Source of the DNA: Hymenobacter monticola
Lineage (GTDB): Bacteria; Bacteroidota; Bacteroidia; Cytophagales; Hymenobacteraceae
Reading direction: 5' to 3'
NCBI RefSeq assembly: GCF_022811645.1
Contig: NZ_CP094534.1
Span: forward strand, 2,728,001 to 2,792,000
Length of the DNA: 64,000 bases
Of the stretch, positions 43,213 through 51,653 are shown piece after piece (position 1 is the stretch's first letter; each line of letters begins with the position of its first letter). The position numbers and the translations under genes are program-made. A model generated the notes under the pieces. The model was given only the letters and a program-made list of their open reading frames with translations. It ran no database searches and was not told the origin of the DNA.

Positions 43213-45285
43213 CTAGCCGCCGGCTTTTTTTTGAATGACCAGCTTTTCGGCCTGGTGCGCCATCAGCTGGGCGTAGAGCTCGCGCAGGCCAGCGTACTCG
43301 GCGGCGGTGTACACGGGCTTGCGCAGGTTGAGGCGGCTGGTGAGCTGCACCACGCCCGGACTCGGGGCGGCCACGCTGTAGAGGAAGCGGCCGCCGCCGC
43401 CGGGTAGGTCCACCACGGTGGGCTTGGGCAGGCTGGCCAGCTCGTAGCCGGCGGGCAAGGTCAGGGTCACCAGCACGGTTTCTTCCTGCTGCATGCCAAA
43501 ATCCACGGCAAAGCTGCGGTCTTCGTGCCGAAACGGGTTCTGCCCGGGGCCAAACTCGCTCAGCGGGTTCAGGTAGAGCGTGCCGGCGGCGGCATTGTCG
43601 GCGGCCGGCTGCTGGAACTCGTAGTCCAGGGTCAGGGGCTTGTCCACGGCGTCGGCCTGGCCCACGGTCAGCTTAGGCACGGCCCAGCCCTCGTGGCGCT
43701 GCAGCAGCCCGGCCAGGTATTTTTTCTCGCCTAGGTTGGCCAGCTCGGCGCGGGCGTTGGCGCCGGCGTAGCCGCCGCGCTCGTCGTGCACCTTGCCGCT
43801 AAGCCCGCCTTGGGCGTCCAGCGTGAGGTTGATTTGCTGGAAGCGCACCTGCCGGTGGCTGGGCGTGAGGTCAACCCAGCGGCCGTTGGCGTCTTCTTTC
43901 GTCACCAGGCGGCCCACGCGGCTAAGGCAGCGGGTGGGCAGCACGCCGCAGGGCAGCAGCGGCTCGGTGGCGTCGAGCAGCAGGTCTTTGCCGTCGGCCA
44001 GGGGCACGGCGGCCACCACGTAGTTGAAGCGCTCCAGCAAGGGAAACTCCTGGCTCACGCGGCCGTGGTCGCGGGTGCTGAGAATGAGCGGGTGGGCCTC
44101 GATGCCGGCGTCGCGCAGGGCGGCAATGAGCAGCAGGTTCACGTCGGCTGCGCTGCCGCGGTGGGCGTCGTAGGCCTTGCGCAGGGGCTCCTGGGCAAAG
44201 CACCGGTCGCGGCCGTCGTAGCGCACGGCGGCCATCACCAGCCGGCGCACGGCGGCGGCGCGGTCGGTCACGGCGGGGTACTGGGTGGCAAGGGGCAGCA
44301 CCTGGTCTTTGAGCGGGCCCGAGCGACTGAGCCGGCCGCCAAAGTCGTCGTCCTTGAGCAGACGGGCGTTGATTTTGTCCCAGGAGCCCGTCAGGTCGTG
44401 GTAGTCGGTTTCCGACCACTGCTCGGCCGTGAGCTCAAAATCAAGGCGGGCCACGTAGTCGCGGGCCGTGGTCATGTAGGGCTCTTCCCGCAAGGCGGGC
44501 ACGTTTTTCAGCACCCACTGGTGCTCCTCGGTAGAGGCCGTGACGGTCATGGAGCCGGTGGACACGCCGGCCGTTACGCCGCCGCCCGTGGGTACTTTTT
44601 GGTCGAGCGTGTAGCTCGTCACGCCGGCCTTAAGCACATTTACGTCGAAGGGCCGGCTGCCCTGGTAAATTATCTTGTATTTGTAAAACTGCGGAATCAC
44701 CACCCGGTACTCGCTCCAGCGCACCGGCACGTCGCGCTGAAACGTCCAGTCCTGGAAGTTGAACAGAAAGTCCGACCGCAGGGTGTAAGCGTATTCAATC
44801 ACGGAGCCTTCGCGCACGTTGGGCAGTGTGAATCGCTGGATGTTCAGGGTCGGCGTCCGGTTTTCGAGGAAGGCACCGGCGGCTTCGAGCTTGGTTTTCT
44901 CCACCGTGCCGTTCACCAGGTTGTAGGTGAAGCCGCGCAGGTTCGACACTTTTTCCTGGTCGCCCTCGCGGCGGTAGAGCGGAATCTCGACGGTGGCGTT
45001 TTCGAAGCCCGCCTTCTTGAGAATCTTGATGCGCGTGACGCGCTCAAACACCACCTGCAGGCCGTCGCCTTTGCCTTCCATGCGCGAGCGGCCGAAGTCG
45101 CAGAGCACCACGGCCGCGGCGGCGCTGTCGCCCACAAACGGCGCCGCCGTGAGGTCGGCCTTGTCAATCTGCCCAAGCTTGACGGGTTCGGGCTGGGCCT
45201 GGGCCGTGATGGCTCCCAGCAAAGCAGCGAGCAGAAGGGGAAGCACCTGCCGCCCGCGGCGCAACAGTAAAGATGCTGGCATCAA
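43213..45285 (-). CDS. DUF3857 transglutaminase-like protein, tandem paralogue
   Basis: 690 residues. The signal peptide covers about residues 10-30 (LPLLLAALLGAITAQAQ). Domain order and many segments match the neighbouring 41063-43114 protein: TAAPFVGDSAAAAVVLCDFGRS, ERVTRIKILKKAGFENATVE, FNFQDWTFQRDVPVRWSEYR and LLLDATEPLLPCGVLPTRCL. The Cys position is again replaced (HRGSAADVNLLLIAAL) and the His position is Tyr (LERFNYVVA). The pair arose by duplication. The start is MM at 45285 or the next codon. Confidence 0.9.
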   Translation of the reverse strand: MMPASLLLRRGRQVLPLLLAALLGAITAQAQPEPVKLGQIDKADLTAAPFVGDSAAAAVVLCDFGRSRMEGKGDGLQVVFERVTRIKILKKAGFENATVEIPLYRREGDQEKVSNLRGFTYNLVNGTVEKTKLEAAGAFLENRTPTLNIQRFTLPNVREGSVIEYAYTLRSDFLFNFQDWTFQRDVPVRWSEYRVVIPQFYKYKIIYQGSRPFDVNVLKAGVTSYTLDQKVPTGGGVTAGVSTGSMTVTASTEEHQWVLKNVPALREEPYMTTARDYVARLDFELTAEQWSETDYHDLTGSWDKINARLLKDDDFGGRLSRSGPLKDQVLPLATQYPAVTDRAAAVRRLVMAAVRYDGRDRCFAQEPLRKAYDAHRGSAADVNLLLIAALRDAGIEAHPLILSTRDHGRVSQEFPLLERFNYVVAAVPLADGKDLLLDATEPLLPCGVLPTRCLSRVGRLVTKEDANGRWVDLTPSHRQVRFQQINLTLDAQGGLSGKVHDERGGYAGANARAELANLGEKKYLAGLLQRHEGWAVPKLTVGQADAVDKPLTLDYEFQQPAADNAAAGTLYLNPLSEFGPGQNPFRHEDRSFAVDFGMQQEETVLVTLTLPAGYELASLPKPTVVDLPGGGGRFLYSVAAPSPGVVQLTSRLNLRKPVYTAAEYAGLRELYAQLMAHQAEKLVIQKKAGG

Positions 45286-45389
45286 TAAAAAAGAATGGAG
45301 TAGACAGTCTTTGAAATCCTAAAAATAGAAGAATCTATTTGAACTTCACCAACTATTCACCTTTTCTTTTTCGCCGTTGCGTTTCGGTT

Positions 45390-46619
45390 TTATACCACCT
45401 CTTCGGCCATCGGCTCGGGCGCTGAGGGCGAGGGCGTTGCGGGTGCTACGGGCCCGGTGTCTTTAATGCTCAGCAAATAGCCGATGGCCGCCAGCACGCA
45501 CAGCAGGCTGAGGCCGTGCACGTAGGGCAGGCGGCCGGGCTGGTTGGCGAATATCCAGCCGGCCAGCAGAGCGCCCAGGCCAATGCCGATTTCGAGGGCG
45601 ATGTACATGGTGGCTACGCCGCGCCCGCGCCGCTCGGCCGGGCTCAGGTCGATGGTCCAGGCGTAGAGCGTGGGCGAGTTCAGGCCAGTGCCCAGCCCAA
45701 ACACCACCGCCCCGGCCAGAAACACCGGCACCGACTGGCACCACACCAGCAGCGCCAGCCCCAGGGCCAGCATGCCCGCCGACCAGCGCAGCACCGGCAC
45801 CCGCCCGTAGGTGTCCGACGACTTGCCCGCCACCAGCCGCACCACCAGCGAGGCCGCCGTGTAGCAGATGTAGAACAGGCCCTTGGTGGAGCCGGCCAGC
45901 CCCAGCAGCCGGCTTTGGTCGGGTATCACGGTGAGCACCGCGCCGTAGGGGAACAAGCACAGGGCCGTGACCAGCGAGGGCGCCCACACGCGCGGCTCAA
46001 ACACCTCGTCCGATTTCAGCCGGAGCAGGCCCAGGCTGAAGCGCCGCCGCTGGGCCCGGGGCAGGGTTTCGGTGAGGGTGCCCTGCACCAGCACCGAGAG
46101 CAGCGCCGCCCCGCTGGAGCAGTAAAACATAGCGTTGAGCGAGAACGTCTCGGCCACCCACGAGCCAAAGGCCGGCCCGAAAGCCATGCCCAGCGCCCCG
46201 GTCACGCCCAGCAGGCCCATGGCCTCGCCGCGCCGTTCCACGGGCACAATGTCGGCCACGTAGGCGGCCGTGCCGGTGGGCTTGAAGCCGGTGCTGAACC
46301 CGTGCAGCAGCCGCAGCGTGAGAAACCCCGACACGGTGAGCGCCCAGGGGTAGAAAAACCCGCACACAAAGCACACCAGCGAGCCAAACACCATCACCGG
46401 GATGCGCCCTACGGTATCGGCCAGCTTGCCCGAAAACGGCCGCGAAATAGCAGCCGTGAGCGTAAACAGCGAAATAATAAAGCCCTTGTACTCGCCCCCG
46501 CCCAGCCGCGAGAGGTGCTCGGGCAGCTCGGGCAGCAGCAGGTTGAAGCTGGCAAAAAACAGAAAGGACGAGAGGCACATGAGCCAGAAGCCCATGCTGT
46601 AGGTTTTGGAAGCGGCCAT
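45390..46619 (-). CDS. MFS transporter
   Basis: Twelve-segment major facilitator protein of about 409 residues. The A-motif region is SRPFSGKLADTVGRIPVMVFG (loop 2-3). Another landmark is RRGEAMGLLGVTGALGMAFGPAFG, and the second-half equivalent is GKSSDTYGRVPVLRWSAG. The substrate is not predictable; the pattern suits drug or metabolite export. I prefer the ATG at 46619 (MAASKTYSMGFWLMC) over 46631. Confidence 0.9.
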   Translation of the reverse strand: MAASKTYSMGFWLMCLSSFLFFASFNLLLPELPEHLSRLGGGEYKGFIISLFTLTAAISRPFSGKLADTVGRIPVMVFGSLVCFVCGFFYPWALTVSGFLTLRLLHGFSTGFKPTGTAAYVADIVPVERRGEAMGLLGVTGALGMAFGPAFGSWVAETFSLNAMFYCSSGAALLSVLVQGTLTETLPRAQRRRFSLGLLRLKSDEVFEPRVWAPSLVTALCLFPYGAVLTVIPDQSRLLGLAGSTKGLFYICYTAASLVVRLVAGKSSDTYGRVPVLRWSAGMLALGLALLVWCQSVPVFLAGAVVFGLGTGLNSPTLYAWTIDLSPAERRGRGVATMYIALEIGIGLGALLAGWIFANQPGRLPYVHGLSLLCVLAAIGYLLSIKDTGPVAPATPSPSAPEPMAEEVV

Positions 46620-46631
46620 AAGAAGCCGCAA

Positions 46632-46994
46632 AGGACGGGAGGAAGTGGGGGATGGGGCGGGATGCTTTAGTGGTAGTTGCCTCTAATGGTCGAGCATGGT
46701 GTCAACACAGTATGTTGCGGGATTGGCCAGTTGGTGTTTGGCGTCCCGGTCATTTAGGTCTGACCTTCTGGGCGCTGCGCAGGCGCTGGCCGGCCCAGCA
46801 GAAGGTGAGCTGGGTGAGGGTCAGGCCTTTTTTAGAGGCCCGCTCGGCGAGGAGCTGGCGGGTGACTTCCGTATGCAACAAAATAAAAGAGGAAGTATTG
46901 GAAGTATGTATTTACGATGAACACTCTATATTGCTAATTAATATGATTTGAACTATTCATTCTGCTACTGCTTAGAGCGTTTCTATCCGACCTG
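46632..46994. other. Left edge of the defence island: no intact gene
   Basis: No convincing gene. On the minus strand, a frame ending at 46750 reads TEVTRQLLAERASKKGLTLT and on to SAQKVRPK; it looks like a gene tail without a head and may be a remnant. After about 46880 the DNA turns AT-rich, marking the boundary with the ABC-3C operon. A TTTG at 46948-46951 might belong to a degenerate promoter. Confidence 0.5.
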
Positions 46995-48209
46995 ATGAAG
47001 CCAAAGAAGCCCAAAAAACCAGATTTTTCTGCCGGGCCCCAACTTTTGGGGTATCTATACCAAGCCCACTTTGCGCTGTACGTCCTGCTAAAGGAGACAG
47101 AAGAAGAAGCCGGTATTATCATAGAAGGGCTCGATGACATTGAATTAGGTATTGCAAAGCTTAAAGACCTCAAACAGCTTAAGCACCATATCAAAAAGAA
47201 GGCATCTCTTTCCAGTCTGAGCGTGGACTTATGGAAAACTATCCGGGTTTGGAGTGCTGGATTAAAAGCAAAGGAGTGGAAGCCTTTGGAGACAAAGCTG
47301 ACACTTATCACTACTGCGACTGCACCTGATAACTCGATAGCTTTCTTCCTTCGAGATGATGCCAAGCGCGACCCGGATGCTGCGCTAAAAAAAATGTTGC
47401 AAATCTCGACAGGTACTTATAAAAGCACTCGCCTAAAGGATGAGTTTGATGCCTTCAATGCCCTTAGTAAAATTCAGCAGAAGCTCTTGGTCCAATCCAT
47501 TGTCATTGCTGACGCATCGCCTAACATCATCAACATCGAGAAGCACATCGAGGATAGGCTAAAGTTTAGCGTCACAAAGGATAAGCTGCAGCCTTTTTGC
47601 AACAGTATTCTTGGCTGGTGGTATAAAAAAGTTGCACAACAGTTGCTAATTAAAGCTAATGAGCCGAGTAAAGCTCAGCCAATCAAGTGGATTGATTTGA
47701 GTAATATCATTGATGAGATGCGCCCTCAATTTCAGCGTGATAGTTTGCCGATAACATTCCCCAGGGCAGAGCCAGAAGAAGACTTTTACACAGACCAGGA
47801 AGGGCGAATGTTCGTGCGCCAGATACGGTGTTTGGATGTGGGGACAGACCAAATCCGGCTCTCCATCAAGAAGTATTATCGGGCAGTTAAGCAGCGGACC
47901 GAATGGGCCGGCGAGTTGCTGCTCTACAATGGAGAAATGGATGGTTACGACCAGCAGCTTCGGGAACGATGGTCAGAATATGTCATAAAACTCAAGCGAA
48001 AAGAGAAGTTCTTCGGCAAGCTTGACAAGGCTTCCGTGTGTGCTGAATTTGGGCGGCGCGTGTTGAATTGGGTGGAAGAAGTTAATATTCCCATCCGGAA
48101 TTCGATGCCAGTGAATAGCGAATACGTGACCCACGGGAGTTACCACTTACTCGCTGATGCAGACAAGCCGACTGTGCATTGGCATCCTAATTTCCTAGAC
48201 CAGTTGTAA
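46995..48209 (+). CDS. ABC-three-component system effector, REase-like nuclease domain
   Basis: 404 residues. The N-terminal domain (to about residue 180) resembles the DUF4297-type dsDNA nuclease fold: GYLYQAHFALYVLL (about 19), IIIEGLDDIEL (41-51, acidic residues), then LKQLKHHIKKK with the Q-x-K pair (Q61, K63) and VDLWKTIRVWSAG. The C-terminal part ends THGSYHLLADADKPTVHWHP, the type of tail seen in ABC-3C effectors. In published classifications this family acts with a middle component and an ABC ATPase in anti-phage or anti-plasmid conflict systems; DNA cleavage here is inferred. GC content is clearly below the chromosome. The next gene starts within 40 nt. Confidence 0.85.
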   Translation: MKPKKPKKPDFSAGPQLLGYLYQAHFALYVLLKETEEEAGIIIEGLDDIELGIAKLKDLKQLKHHIKKKASLSSLSVDLWKTIRVWSAGLKAKEWKPLETKLTLITTATAPDNSIAFFLRDDAKRDPDAALKKMLQISTGTYKSTRLKDEFDAFNALSKIQQKLLVQSIVIADASPNIINIEKHIEDRLKFSVTKDKLQPFCNSILGWWYKKVAQQLLIKANEPSKAQPIKWIDLSNIIDEMRPQFQRDSLPITFPRAEPEEDFYTDQEGRMFVRQIRCLDVGTDQIRLSIKKYYRAVKQRTEWAGELLLYNGEMDGYDQQLRERWSEYVIKLKRKEKFFGKLDKASVCAEFGRRVLNWVEEVNIPIRNSMPVNSEYVTHGSYHLLADADKPTVHWHPNFLDQL

Positions 48210-48247
48210 GCTTGTTGCCACATTCTGACGCACAATTCTACTCATCC

Positions 48248-48739
48248 ATGCTACCCTGGAGCGAACGCCCGATTGAGGCGAACCTATTTAATCCGGCCTT
48301 TTGCGCGCTCGTCTTGCGGCATGCCATCGACACTTACCAAAAGTCAACTTTGCGGGGAATGGACTACTCAATGGCTTTTGTTGTACTGCCAGCAGTGCTG
48401 CACAAGGCTACGCGGGAAATGATACCTGGCATTATTACCACGAAGCTGCACGTGTGGGCACAACGTCACCACGAGGTCCGGATTGGATTTGCGAACCGTA
48501 TGCAGAACATGGTGCCCATCACAAAGGAGGCCGTGCTTTTTGGCGTGCAACATGGAGCCCTCCGATTCAACGAAGATGGCGCGTTGGTACTGGGCCAAGG
48601 GCGTTTGAATGAGTACGACATCGAGCCAGACTCAGAGGCTGCTTTCTGCCTGAAGAAGGCAACGTTTGTCGGCCGTTGGTTCGCCGATGCCGGCACTACG
48701 GCCACATTGCTAGCCGCTTGGGGCGTTAAAATCAACTAA
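48248..48739 (+). CDS. ABC-three-component system middle component
   Basis: 163 residues from the ATG at 48248 (MLPWSERPIEANLFNPAFCA), the typical middle-component opening 'RP.E.ANL.NPAFC'. A TTG at 48212 would add 12 residues. Other features are STLRGMDYSMAFVVLPAVLHKATREMIP and a C-terminal FCLKKATFVGRWFADAG. Middle components are thought to link the effector to the ABC ATPase. The stop overlaps the ATPase start (TAATG), so translation is coupled. Confidence 0.85.
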   Translation: MLPWSERPIEANLFNPAFCALVLRHAIDTYQKSTLRGMDYSMAFVVLPAVLHKATREMIPGIITTKLHVWAQRHHEVRIGFANRMQNMVPITKEAVLFGVQHGALRFNEDGALVLGQGRLNEYDIEPDSEAAFCLKKATFVGRWFADAGTTATLLAAWGVKIN

Positions 48740-50763
48740 TGTACTACTACTATATGCGACCGAAAACCATGCAGGTACATTCGATTGTCCTGTATAATCA
48801 TGCTGGCGAAACCCGCATCTTGCCTTTCAAGTTGGGGCAGGTTAACATCATCACCGGAGAGTCGGAGACCGGTAAATCGTCTATTATTAACATTCTGGAT
48901 TACTGCACAGGGCGCTCTAAGTTCACGATGTTCGAGGCCGAGGGTGTGAACATCGGAGTAGTGGCGTGGTACGCCGTGATTCTGCAGATGGGCGATACCC
49001 AGGTGTTCATTGCAAAGCCACCACCCCGGGGCAATATGGACTCTCAGCGGCAGGCACACTTCGAGAAAGGCACAGTTATCACGTTGCCTACCATTGAGCA
49101 ATTGAAGCTGACGACGAATGATGAAGCCATTGATGCAGAATTGTCGAATTTGTTGGGTATTGCGCCGAATAAAGCGCTGAGCCCGAGCGGTAAGGGGCAA
49201 GATCCTGCCCAGGCTTCTATGCAGCACACCAAGTTCTTTCTGTTTCAGAATCAGAACTTGGTCTCAAATCTGGAGCAGTTGTTCTGGCGGCAGAACGATG
49301 GCGCTGTTAGCCGGCACATTCGGGATGCGCTGTTCTTTTTTCTCGGAGCGGACCAGGACGAGCGGTGGGCCAAGGAGAAGACGATTGAGCACTACAAGAA
49401 GGGACTGCTCAAGCTGGAAAACCGCAATCGAATATTGGAGCTGCGACAAAGCGGACAAAACCAGGGAATGCGCACGTTGCTGTTACAAGCGCAGCAAGCC
49501 GGGCTGGTAGCCGGGGAGGTGCCCGATGAGCAACTGCTCTCGACCCTAAGAGGCCTGCTGGCGTGGCAGCCAGTGGCCGGTGAGGGCAATAGTGTAGCGT
49601 TGAACAATAGCCCACTGGAGCAAATACGGTTGCAGGCCCAAAACTTAAACCGAGACTTTCGGGACAAGCTCCGCGAAATAGAGGAAGCCGAAGAATACCG
49701 TCGCCAAGCAGAAGGCTTCTCCTCAGCAGTAGGACAACACGTCGACCGGCTTCAGGCAGTGCACGTCTTCGACCAAGAAGCAGCGCACGCAGAGCAGTGC
49801 CCGCTATGCGATTCCCGGCTGGAAACGCCAACCCCTTCCGTGGCTGCCCTAACCACTTCACTCACCCGCATGCAGGCCAACATGACGGGGGTGCAGCGCG
49901 AACGGCCGCAGTTGGAGCAGTACATAACCCAATTGCGCAATCAACTGGAGGATATCCGGGAGGCCCGGCGCACGAGCGAAGACCAACTGAGCTTGTTGCG
50001 GCGGGAGCAGGCAGATGGGGCGCGGCTGCACGACCTAGAACTGCGGGCTGCCCGCGCCGTGGGCCGGATTGAAGCCTACTTGGACAGCCTGGAACTGGTT
50101 GATGACAACTCGGAACTGAAGCAGCGGATTGAAAAAGGCCGTAAGCTCATAGAGGACTTGGAAGCGGACCTCGGGACGGAAGATGTAATCGATGTTGTGG
50201 AATCGAGCCTCAGCATCATTACCGGCTACATGAGTGCGTGGGCCGATGACCTAAAAATGCGCTACGCTGGCTTGCCCCACCGGCTCGACTATCGCCGTCT
50301 GACGGTGGTGGCCTCGCAAGGCCGGGGCATTGCCATGGATAAGATGGGGGGCGGGTCAAATGCTTTGGGTTGCCACTTGCTCAGTCTGGTGGCGCTGCAC
50401 CGCTTCTTTATCAAGTATAACCGACCCGTGCCGGGACTGATTGTGTTTGACCAGCCCTCGCAGGTTTACTTTCCGTCAGAAGACTCTTACAAGGCCTATC
50501 GGACCGGGCTGGACGGTACCATTAAGGACGTGCGGACGGCTGGCGGCGACGAGGCCGCTGTGCAGCGGCTGTTTGCTTACCTCTTTCTTCGCGTGCGGGA
50601 ACTGTCCCCCAATTTGCAAATCATCGTGACGGAGCACGCGAACCTGAACACGCCCGAGTACCAACAGGCACTGGTAGAAGAGCCCTGGGTGGGAGGGAGA
50701 GGATTGATTCCGGCTGAATGGCTGAATGCTTGGCGTCAGAAAGCAGCCGAGGAAGCGGAGTGA
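48739..50763 (+). CDS. ABC-three-component system ATPase (DUF3732, SMC/Rad50-like)
   Basis: 674 residues with Walker A in IITGESETGKSSIINILDY (about 38-56). Long coiled-coil arms on both sides of a single CxxC turn, HAEQCPLCDSRLETP (about residue 355), recall a Rad50 zinc hook. An ABC signature-like MGGGSNALGCHLLSLVALHR comes next, then Walker B LIVFDQPSQVYFP (about 570) and a switch histidine in IVTEHANL (about 630). The DQPSQ motif is typical of DUF3732. The likely role is nucleic-acid sensing and gating of the effector. Alternative starts exist at M6 and M11; the first ATG overlaps the upstream stop. Confidence 0.92.
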   Translation: MYYYYMRPKTMQVHSIVLYNHAGETRILPFKLGQVNIITGESETGKSSIINILDYCTGRSKFTMFEAEGVNIGVVAWYAVILQMGDTQVFIAKPPPRGNMDSQRQAHFEKGTVITLPTIEQLKLTTNDEAIDAELSNLLGIAPNKALSPSGKGQDPAQASMQHTKFFLFQNQNLVSNLEQLFWRQNDGAVSRHIRDALFFFLGADQDERWAKEKTIEHYKKGLLKLENRNRILELRQSGQNQGMRTLLLQAQQAGLVAGEVPDEQLLSTLRGLLAWQPVAGEGNSVALNNSPLEQIRLQAQNLNRDFRDKLREIEEAEEYRRQAEGFSSAVGQHVDRLQAVHVFDQEAAHAEQCPLCDSRLETPTPSVAALTTSLTRMQANMTGVQRERPQLEQYITQLRNQLEDIREARRTSEDQLSLLRREQADGARLHDLELRAARAVGRIEAYLDSLELVDDNSELKQRIEKGRKLIEDLEADLGTEDVIDVVESSLSIITGYMSAWADDLKMRYAGLPHRLDYRRLTVVASQGRGIAMDKMGGGSNALGCHLLSLVALHRFFIKYNRPVPGLIVFDQPSQVYFPSEDSYKAYRTGLDGTIKDVRTAGGDEAAVQRLFAYLFLRVRELSPNLQIIVTEHANLNTPEYQQALVEEPWVGGRGLIPAEWLNAWRQKAAEEAE

Positions 50764-50769
50764 AATAAA

Positions 50770-50799
50770 AAGGTCCCTACTGACACCAGTAGGGACCTT
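50770..50799. terminator. Bidirectional terminator behind the ABC-3C operon
   Basis: AAGGTCCCTACTG pairs perfectly with CAGTAGGGACCTT around ACAC. It separates the ABC-3C operon from the convergent small genes. Confidence 0.9.
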
Positions 50800-50823
50800 C
50801 TTAATAGCAGAAAGACCACTCGA

Positions 50824-51282
50824 CTAAGCAAATTCTAGTTCATCCTCAAACGATTTTCGGAAATAGGTGAAATCGTGGTGCGACGGAACGATGTCGTAAT
50901 CGGGCAAGTCCAGGTACTTGGCGTAGAGCTGGTAGCGTTGGTCCACGGAGTGGTCCTGCTTGATATGATGCGTAACAATGGCAGGCTCTACCTCGTCAAA
51001 AAACTTGCGCTTGACGGCAAAAATGATTTTCCAAAGTTCGATTTTTGCGGCTTTAGGGTAGTCCGCAAAGATGCAAGCAACACTTTCCCCACGCTTATAA
51101 AGCGTGAATTCACTTTCGTAAATCAGTTGCCCGTCATAATTCTGGCTAGCTACCCGGTACGTCTGAATGAGCACCCCCCAATCGGGGTGTAGGTGGCTTA
51201 TGTCGTATTCTAATTCACCGCCAGCCTCGGTCCAGTCACAATATTGAATACGGGACTGTTCTAATGTTACCTGATGGGGCAT
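50824..51282 (-). CDS. Unknown protein at the defence-island edge
   Basis: I do not recognise a family with confidence. The 152-residue product is acidic and soluble, without signal peptide or membrane segment. It has beta-like segments in the first half (GELEYDISHLHPDWGVLIQT, LIYESEFTLYKRG) and a helical second half with AIVTHHIKQDHSVDQRYQLY. This half faintly resembles uncharacterised Bacteroidota DUF6169-type proteins. Its ATG overlaps the stop of a 61-residue gene, so the two form a pair. Base composition matches the ABC-3C genes. Confidence 0.7.
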   Translation of the reverse strand: MPHQVTLEQSRIQYCDWTEAGGELEYDISHLHPDWGVLIQTYRVASQNYDGQLIYESEFTLYKRGESVACIFADYPKAAKIELWKIIFAVKRKFFDEVEPAIVTHHIKQDHSVDQRYQLYAKYLDLPDYDIVPSHHDFTYFRKSFEDELEFA

Positions 51283-51452
51283 TGGTGATTGGTTCTCTTC
51301 CGGGCTGCGGAAGCGACTCGCTCAGCTGTGCTCATACCGGTTACTTTTTCGGCCAGTTCATAGCGCCAGGCGATGCTAGCTGCTGCTGCCTGACGCCGGG
51401 CTTCGCGCAGCTCAGCGGAGTGCTCGTAATGGGTGTTAAGGTGCTGAGACAT
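51267..51452 (-). CDS. Small unknown protein, partner of the preceding gene
   Basis: 61 residues, helical and charged: SAELREARRQAAAASIAWRYE, ELAEKVTGMSTAERVASAARKR. No family is recognised. It overlaps the 152-residue gene by 16 nt. A two-gene unit of small overlapping cytosolic proteins beside a defence operon could be a toxin-antitoxin or accessory module, but no toxin fold is visible. It could also be a chance frame. Confidence 0.5.
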   Translation of the reverse strand: MSQHLNTHYEHSAELREARRQAAAASIAWRYELAEKVTGMSTAERVASAARKRTNHQCPIR

Positions 51453-51653
51453 GGCTGTGAGGCGTTATATGTTGCTTAAAGGAGAGTTTCCTTAAGCTGG
51501 ATAGGTATTCGTACGAACTAAAGTACGATGTTGTTGGCAGTTAACCAAAAGCAGGAGAGGGAGGTTCAGAGGCCAATGGTTTGGTGTCAAACGAATGCTT
51601 CATCGGTTCAATTAATTACACCTCTACCCCGGAGGCCGAAGTTTCTCAAGTCG

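Noticed and set aside
46652..46951. 99-codon plus-strand frame before the ABC-3C operon
   Set aside because: Trp/Arg-rich and crosses the GC-content boundary; the opposite strand shows a better, but headless, protein remnant.
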